The position numbers and the translations under genes are program-made. Shown piece by piece: positions 56,691 through 64,000 of a DNA stretch of 64,000 nucleotides (its first letter is position 1; each line of letters begins with the position of its first letter). Source of the stretch: Ditylenchus dipsaci (Eukaryota > Nematoda > Chromadorea > Rhabditida > Anguinidae); NCBI GenBank assembly GCA_004194705.1, contig SADC01000932.1:111356-175355 (forward strand). The letters are read 5' to 3'. The notes beneath the pieces are model-generated. The model saw only the letters and a list, made by a program, of their open reading frames with translations. It was not told the origin of the DNA and made no database searches.

Positions 56691-56872
56691 AGTATGCTAA
56701 ACACGTGTTAGAATTCTGTTTTTGCCAAGCAGGGACGTCAAAATGAATTTTTCGCAGAGTTATCCGTTACAGAATTATAGAAGTTGCCTCCTGAGGCATT
56801 TGCTGGTGGTCAACTACCGTGTAATTAATGAAAAATTGCTTGGAGTTGTGTCTCGATCCAGGTTTGAGGGTA

Positions 56873-58819
56873 CAGTCAAACCTCGATATAACGTACCCCC
56901 TGGGGGCCAGGCAAAGGGGTACGTTATATCGAGGGCAGAAACCAAATAGATGACAGGTGTACGTTATATCAAGGGTTTGTAAAATATTCAGGTGATGTTC
57001 TTTACTCTTCTTACCGCCAGCATATTTGTCACCTGTTATCATTACAATATGCATTTTGCTGTACCTAACTTTAACCCTAAAACTACGGCAAGGTCTTTTT
57101 ACATCGTAAAAAAGTTTGTGTTTTTCTCAATAAACTGCAAAGAATCACCGTTTTCGATATTTATCTTTATATATCAATTTTTATGCTCTTTCTGTCTGTG
57201 TATTCAGATTTTATTTTTTACGCAAAAAGTGGATGTTTTAAGGCATTTAAAAATAGGTTCAAAACTGACGCTTTTTAAGCAAGGCCAATTCTGGCTGTTG
57301 GCAAGGGCAAACCTCGATACTTTTAATTTAGGGAGGTAGCACAAAGATAGGCTCATATATTTCATCAAACAGTTTTGATTTATATTTCGCTTCGGCTTTG
57401 GAGTACTCATCGAAACTAAAAGGGAAACATTTAATGACTACAGAAAATATTGCAAAAGCAGAAAAGAGCAAAACTGTATGAAATCGGTAAATATAACACA
57501 CTATTTTTCAAGGGTACGTTATAGCGAGGGTAACGTGAAGGTCAGTGTTATCTGCAAAGGGTACGTTATATCAAGGGGTACGTTATTTCAAGGGTACGTT
57601 ATAGCGGGAGTGAACTTATTGTAATTTAAAGTAAATCCAACCAAATGGTCTCAGGGGTACGTTATATCGAGGGGTACGTTGCATTGAGGGCAGTCTTGTA
57701 AATCGAAAAATTTCGTCGCCGGCGCCGGCGCGAGCGCCGGCTCAATTTTTTCGCCGCCGGCGCCGAGCGCCGGCTCTATTTTTTCGCCGCCGGCGCCGAG
57801 CGCCGGCTCTATTTTTTTTCGCCGCCGCCGCCGCCGGCGCCAAGCGCCGGCTCAATTTTTTTCGCCGCCGGCGCCGGCGCCGAGCGCCGGCTCCATTTTT
57901 TTTGCCGCCGAGCGCCGACGGCGGCGAAAAATCGTCGCCAGACGCCGGCATCATAATATTGAAAATTTATGGGCGTTTTTGCCGCTGTGGTGCCAAAGAA
58001 AAGGTTGTTGAAAATTAAATTTTTTTATTTGATGTTACATTAGCGAGGACGGACGTATAAATACACATCAATTTGAATAAGTAATTTCATGAAACGTTGT
58101 ATTGTACTCTCAAGTTTCTTTCAAGTTATCATGCTCCTAACAGATCAAATGCAATAAATTCCATTTTCTTTAAGTTTTCATGTTACTCGGCAAATCATAT
58201 GCAATAAATTCAATTTCATTTACATTTGGTTAATAAAATGCAACTTAGACTTTAATTTAATGAATTTGATTATGTAAATGTGAACACCAGTTCAATTAAA
58301 TAGTTTTGATTATGTTAATGTAACACAGTTCAATTAAATAATTTTGATTAATCATTTGAAACCATATTTCAATCGATTAATTTTTACTACTTTTACTAGC
58401 TACCCCTTCTTAGTCATACAAGCGATGCCGGTTGCTTAAATAGCACTTTTGGGCCAAAAGCTCGTGAAAATCAATTGATGAAATTAATTGTATAAAGCAT
58501 TCAATTGATAATTCAAGCATTACTGCTCATTACGCAAATTATCAGTGCCGCCGTCGCCGGCGCACGGCTCCGGCGCCGGCTCTATTTTTTTCGCCGCCGC
58601 GCCGCGGCGCCAAGCGCCGGCTCAATTTTTTTCGCCGCCGGCGCCGAGCGGCGGCTCTATTTTTTTCGCCGCCGGCGCGGCTCTATTTTTTTCGCCGCCG
58701 CCGCCGGCGCCGAGCGCCGGGTCGGCGGCGAAAAATCGCCGTCGGGCGCCGGCGGCCGACGCGAGCGCCGGCGCTGTTTACAAGACTGATTGAGGGTACG
58801 TTATATCGAGGTTTGACTG
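56873..58819. mobile_element. pogo-like element with GGGTACGTTATATCGAG arrays, split by a hAT-like copy
   Basis: The ends are CAGTCAAACCTCGATATAAC and its inverse, with TA flanks (56871-56872, 58820-58821). GGGTACGTTATATCGAGG-like units repeat near both ends (56895-56975, 57510-57690). Without the 1,098-base insert and one TSD copy it is about 840 bases. It has no transposase; the ends match 41940-44248. Confidence 0.85.
57691..58788. mobile_element. hAT-like element with GCCGGCGCC arrays, 8-bp TSD
   Basis: The TIR is CAGTCTTGTAAA, inverted at the right. Perfect 8-base duplications ATTGAGGG lie at 57683-57690 and 58789-58796. Both subterminal zones (57718-57945, 58545-58770) are arrays of CGCCGGCGCCGAGCGCCGGC joined by TCTATTTTTTTCGCC. 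The centre is AT-rich (about 600 bases) with TTAATGAATTTGATTATGT-like repeats. Long ORFs in the GC zones are composition effects. Confidence 0.9.
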
Positions 58820-58914
58820 TACACATTTTTGACAAACAAAGATCAATCAGATCTACGCACGAACGTAAATCAAACCAGACTTTAATTAATTTAATAACAA
58901 GACCGTATTTCACG

Positions 58915-60020
58915 TTTAAAGGGCATGCCCATGCTAATGGGTGTACCATTTCTGTCTTCGAAAACTGGAATTAGCGAATTCGAACTTGATAAATTTCGAA
59001 TTAAAAATTGGCACAATGTACTATTGGAACTTTTACCAATTGGGATGTGAATTATGAAAATTGGCGCAACGCCAAAACTCGTCCAAAAGCAACTTGATTT
59101 CTTACCAACTGGGCCAAAAAGCATTCTGATTTTTTTACCAATGGGCCAAATGCAATTTAAATTTTGATAGATTGCGCCAAAGTCACCGTTCTAGTGTTAA
59201 AGAGCCCCCGATCTTTCTTTTTCATCGTTTATCCCTGTATAGGCTGGCTTAGAGCTGTTAGGTATGAATTAAAGTGGTTTACGGTGATTTGCAGGTATGA
59301 GTATTCGGCCGTGATAAAATACTAATTAGTGTTTGGCCCAGTTAGTAAAAATCAAATGCTTTGGCCAGCTATGGCAATTGTGCCAGTTATCTTTATTTGG
59401 ATTAATAAAGTTTGAATTGCAAGAATCCAATTAGGAAAAGACGGGGTTGGTACACCCCATGCTAATAAGTGGTGGTGCCCGGGACTCAAAAAAAATCCAA
59501 TCATTGAATTTCTGTAGGAATTTTCAACTGGTTTCCATTAAAAACTAGGCCAGAATTTAAAGGACCATTTGCAAAATTTTGAATTCGAGCGGGACCACAG
59601 TAATTTTTGTCAATAATGTTTTGGAATTATTATTTTTTGTATGCATTTAAAATTTGAATTTTCTTTATTAGTCAATATAGAACACAAATAAGCAGTAGGG
59701 AAAGTGTAGCGCAACGGAATTTGTCGAACCGTCCGATCTGGCATAGTCAAGCAACGTTGGCTCGACTAGTAGATGGTTCAAAGTTTTGTGAAAATTTTAA
59801 AATGCAATAAAAAAATTTTAAAATATTTTGAAAAAATTAGGGTGGCCCCGCAGAATTCAAATTTCGCAAATTGCTGTGCTTATCAAGTTTCATGGTCTTT
59901 TAATTTTAGGTATGGTTTCTTAAAAACCAAGTTGAAAAATACGTACAGAAGTTCAGTGATTAGGAAAAAATTTTGAATTCCCGGCACAACCTCTTATCAG
60001 CGTGGTAATGCCCCTTTGAG
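58915..60020. mobile_element. Large foldback, AAAGGGGCATG family
   Basis: The left end is TTTAAAGGGCATGCCCATGC and the right end GTGGTAATGCCCCTTTGA. Inside, CCAACTGGGCCAAAA words at 58965-59165 face GGCCCAGTTAGTAAAAA near 59335. A further inverted pair is CATTGAATTTCTGTAGG (59500) and CCGTACAGAAGTTCAGTG-like sequence (59940). No gene was found. Confidence 0.5.
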
Positions 60021-60054
60021 AAAACTTGTGATGTGACAACCATACTTTGTCAGT

Positions 60055-60285
60055 TTGATCAGTGGAATACCACAAACTGCCAGTGGGTACGCCACAAAGT
60101 GCCACTGGAATGCATTAATACCACTGGAATGCCACTTAGTTAATTGGTCCAGTGGTAATCCAGTGGATTACACTGGATTTAACGATTTTGGTGGCATCCA
60201 CTGGCATTTTGTGGCATTCCAGTGGCAATTAGTGGGATTCCAGTGGCACTTTGTGGCATTCCACTGGATTAAAATTAGCTGTGTA
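60055..60285. repeat. CCAGTGGCATTCC palindrome array
   Basis: About fourteen CCAGTGG and CCACTGG words with GCATT and GCAATT spacers. The right end TTAAAATTAGCTGTGT matches the left end of the array at 53905. It is the same family with a different spacing. Confidence 0.6.
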
Positions 60286-60868
60286 AGTGCGTACTATATG
60301 TTTCTTTTACAATTTCTAAATTGTAAACTTTTTTAAAATTAAATAAGTTAAATGAATTTTCCAGGTTTTTTTCACAGTCAATTGTTGATTGGCTGTTCGT
60401 TGAATATTTTTGAAGTTGTTGTGAAATGAAATTATTTAATCATTTTATTTGTGCCTTGACAGAGCGAGGAGGGGTCCGTTAGTTGGCGGGAACCGAGCCA
60501 GAAGAGTAGGTAAGCGTGCCAGGAGAGTGGGTAAGTGGAAAGCCGATTTTGTTAATTTTTTTGAAGCTATTCAAGTGGATAGTAGTTCTTTATATATAAA
60601 AAACCGCCATGAAAATAGGAAATCGGCCTGCACACTCCTCAGTTTTTGTGCATCAGAAAGAAAATCTATTTCCATCTGTTTGACAGAAAATTTCCCAAAA
60701 ATAGGCGAGCCAAGATGAAAAAGGCCTTTGAAGTTTGCTAGTCGTACTAACTTTTTTAAGTTTTTGACGTAAATTTTTTTACAAGGCAGGCTTGAAATTC
60801 TGACACGAATTCGTGATGAGCATCTGATTTGTCTGTGAAACACTGTTATATTTCAAATTACTCTCAAT

Positions 60869-61465
60869 CATACCTGCACGGGCGCCGGCGCCAGCTTAAA
60901 ACTTAACAGTCGGGCGCCGGCGCCCGGCGCCAATTCAGCTGCGGCGCCGGCGCCCGGCGCCACTTCAGCTGCGGCGTCGGCGCCGGCACCTGAATTTTAA
61001 GATTTCAGCTGTCTTGACAATGTTTTAGTAAATTCAAAATTTTCTCAGATTTTTTTGCAGACAAGTTATTTTTAATCTTATAGTAAATTTTATTTTTTTT
61101 GTTTATCACATGTAAATCACAAAATTTCATCACCGGTTTTTTGCTCTTTTTTTTTGATGTTCTCCACTATCTGATGAAGATAGTTATCCACTATTTCCTC
61201 GATCGTTGTTCACTTTCCTGATACAAAATTTCTATTAAAACCTAAAATGTTAGATTAGTCTTTGTTACATTCTATTATTTTATTTACAAAAATGGCTTGA
61301 TGCCGGCGCCTGGCGCCGTATTTCTCTTTTAGGCGTCGGCGCCGGCGCCGACGCCCGGCGCCGAATTAATTATGGCGCCGGCGCCGACGCCGGCGCCCGG
61401 CGCGATTTTTAGTAGCCCGGCGCCTGGGTCGGCGCCGGCGCCGATTTTCTCAGCGTGCAGGTATG
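60869..61465. mobile_element. hAT-like element with GGCGCCGGCGCC words
   Basis: The TIR CATACCTGCACG is perfect in inverse at the right end. The flanks CTCTCAAT (60861-60868) and CTCTCATA (61466-61473) agree in six of eight bases. The GC zones (60880-60990, 61303-61445) consist of GGCGCCGGCGCCCGGCGCC words; the centre is AT-rich. The TIR resembles CATAGTTGCACG of 38990-39177. Confidence 0.75.
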
Positions 61466-61910
61466 CTCTCATACAATAAATAAAGTTAATATTTTAAAGT
61501 AATAAATAAAGTTAATTATTAATAAAGTTAAAACAAGTCAATAATTGTCAATATTTTTAGAATATTATCGTCTGAGAAGAATTTAAATTCGACAGTCAAA
61601 TTATACGTCTTAGAAAGTTGCAGAAGCAAATCAGATACGCTGATCGCGATCCGGTGTCAAAACTTCAGGTTTGTTTAGTAAAAAAAATTACGTCGAAACT
61701 CAAAAAACTTAGGACGACTAGTTAAATTCAAAAGCCTTTTTGTTCTTTTTACACAAAGATGCAGAACATGGCTTGAGTTCAGAATCCCCCCCCACGGGGA
61801 CTGATCGGGTGGAGGAGATAACTTCATATTCGTGTTTCTCGACCCCGATTTCATGAGAAAGCCGCTGTTTTTTTGGTTCTGAGAAAAAAAATTTTTTTCG
61901 AACCACAGGG

Positions 61911-62482
61911 GGTATCATGGTTTTTTAGTCAAATTTGAAAAATTTAAATTGGCGCCTTTTGAATTAAAAAGGGAATAAGGGTGTATTGGGAGGGGAAGGA
62001 ATAAAAGGGGCCACTGATCACACAGGGCCCACTAACAAGAAGATGTTGAACATAGTTTTGAATACTGGGGCCTACCGCATAAATAAACTCTGGTATGCAT
62101 GCTTTTTCATGCATTTAGAGGTACTTTTGAGTGATTTGTGTCAAAGTTATGTGGGTGTGTGTGCATCTCAACTCCAAGCCCCAGCCCCCTGCGCCCCGAA
62201 GGGGGCGCAGGGGCTTGAGAGTTAGAGATGCGGCACACACTTACCTAAGACATGATTCCGAAGTACTCTTGACCATAAAATGCATATAGAGTCTTTTTTT
62301 GCCACGGCCAGTTGAAAAACATGGTGAGGCAGTCGAAGAATATAGATATTCAAATTTATAATGTTGCTGCCATAAAAGTGGCCCCCTTTTATTCCCTTCC
62401 CCTCCCAATACAGCCTTATTCCCTTTAAATTCTAAAGGCGCCAATTTAAATTTTCAAATTTTGACTAAAAAACCATGATACC
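61911..62482. mobile_element. Foldback with hairpin family copy nested inside
   Basis: The ends are GGTATCATGGTTTTTTAGTC and the exact inverse. The arms of about 130 bases share AAATTTAAATTGGCGCC and TTGGGAGGGGAAGGAATAAA. A hairpin family copy (62043-62330) fills the middle. A related remnant sits in the TTC8 intron near 29940-30025. Confidence 0.7.
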
Positions 62483-64000
62483 AAAAGCCGGCTGTTTTTT
62501 ATAAGAAAAAACCTATAAGAAAAAAGGATGAGTTTCGGTAAAAAAAACTGCCGCAAAAATTGGCTGATCGTCATTTTCCAAGTTGGTACCAAAATGCGTA
62601 GAATCACGGCGCGCACTCAGGAAAAATACGAAACCGAAAAAATGGAAATTTTAGTGTGTCACTTTTGCCAAAAAACCCCTTTTTTCGACCTTTTAAAAAT
62701 TTTTTTGACTTTCAAGGCCAATTTTAGACGACTTTTTGACAATTCGGAAAAACTAGATGTCAGCGTACCACTTTTCATATATTGGCTACAAAATGAGACC
62801 AAAAAAATTTGTTGCGATCGGGTCAATTTTGGAGAAATCCTATACCGAGTGGAGTTCATCATTTTTGGAGGGTGACCAAAAATCATGACTTTTTTGAAAA
62901 AATTGGTTTTTGTCCTGAATTGTTGATTTAATTTAGACATGCATTGTCAATAAGATTTGGTATTGAATGTGCACATTTTGAGCATATGTTGTTAAAGTAG
63001 TTGTAAATGATTTGAGATTTGCTTCTCTGAAGTGAGTCAAAAATTCGAAATTTGACAATTTTCTCTTGTTTATGCGTTCAAGTCCATTTTTTTGCCGATT
63101 TCGCAATGCTATATAAAATTCTCATTTTTATCAGCAAGCGCAGTAAATAAGCTGCAAAATGCGCATAAATGATTGGTGACGTCATATTGAAAATATGAGT
63201 TAAATCAAAAAGAAGTTTAAAATTTTTGTTTTTTTGAAATACCTAATATTTTCCAATTTTGAGTGAACTTTTAAATCTTTATGCATATCGTTCACGCTTT
63301 TTGTTACAAAAGTTGGCGTCATTTTGTAGCTGAGGAGTTGCACAAAAATTGCAGTGACGCTGGGTATGTGACCAGTCACGAAAATCGGCTGAGTGCATTA
63401 AATAACGTAAAATTTACTGTTTTTGGTAATTTCAAGGAAAAAGTTTCGAAATTTTCAAAATCATTTTTACCTATGTTCCGCTTATTTTTTTGCCAATTTT
63501 ATTGCAGCTATCTCCGATAGCCCCCACCAAATTTCAAGAGCTTCAAAACGGTGAAAATTTAAAATTAAGGCTTGGCCAAAATCCAGAAAAACTGAGGTTT
63601 GGCTCAAACACGCTTTTTTTGGTCAAATTTGTCCTCTGAAATGGATTTGAAATGATCGTGTTTGGTCCCGCACGGAATTTCAAAAATATTGTTTATTTTA
63701 GAAAACAAGTATTGCTATTGTATGCAAAAATCCATGCCAGGAATCGAGTTTGTCAAGATCAAAATTGCGATTTTAGCGACCAAAACCAAAACCAGGGTGG
63801 GTACCACTGACCAGCTGGAGACCAGGCTGGATATAAAACATTGATTTTCATATATATTATTAAAAACTTACCGATCTTATGTAAAATCATGTGCTGAATT
63901 GGGTTTGTTAGGACAAATTCCAATTTTCCACCAAAACACCGATACCTGGGGGTAGCACCTGGCCAGGTGATATCCACCTATGTGCCTAAAAATTAAATTT
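62483..64000. other. Right end of window, nothing recognised
   Basis: AT-rich. Short ORFs on both strands lack splice partners or family motifs. Near 63795-63835 and 63945-63980 there are CCAGCTGG and CCACCT words of the CACCTGG set. Confidence 0.4.

Noticed and set aside
57742..58793. Arg/Ala-rich ORFs in GC arrays
   Set aside because: They are by-products of GCCGGCGCC repeats of a hAT-like element, on both strands, without start context or splice partners.

Overview
This is AT-rich nuclear DNA from an animal, probably an invertebrate and most likely a protostome; I cannot place it further. The reasons are multi-exon genes with short introns (often 45-60 bases), recognisable metazoan proteins, and a very heavy load of nested DNA transposons. 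No retroelement, rRNA, CRISPR array or prokaryotic feature was recognised.

Layout. (1) 237-17008, plus strand: the 3' part of a gene related to ARFGEF3/BIG3, about 22 exons, open at the left edge. Its introns hold a pogo/Tigger-like transposon (7485-9809), a hAT-like element 20 bases from a splice acceptor, and a deep nest of elements (12757-14995). (2) 17009-25790: intergenic mosaic of elements, including a pogo-like copy split by a hAT-like copy (19694-21686) and a long-armed element carrying a partly duplicated spliced gene (22087-25268). (3) 25791-31683, minus strand: a complete TTC8/BBS8 gene (10 exons) with two GC-AG introns, a 25-base microexon, a ciliary X-box-like motif upstream and an apparent one-base frameshift. 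(4) 31770-37838: intergenic foldbacks. (5) 37839-45043, plus strand: a complete 9-exon gene for an UNC-87-like protein with seven calponin-like repeats and no CH domain. (6) 45044-48172: inverted-repeat elements. (7) 48173-49388, minus strand: a broken phosphoenolpyruvate carboxykinase (PEPCK) gene, next to a 3.3-kb composite element (49389-52685) that carries another spliced ORF. (8) 52686-64000: only elements, foldbacks and simple arrays.

The most striking pattern is a set of about eight hAT-like elements, most with clean 8-base target-site duplications. Each is filled with its own short self-complementary word (GTACTCGTAC, CATCCGGATG, GCCGGCGCC, CCGGTGCGG, AATCAGGAATT and others). A second group has 9-base duplications and subterminal tandem arrays. 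Many are nested, so their order of insertion can be read.

The three host genes are not a functional cluster. ARFGEF3 relatives are Golgi/secretory-granule proteins, TTC8 is a BBSome subunit, and UNC-87-like proteins bind actin. All protein identities rest on my own reading of family patterns, without a database search.
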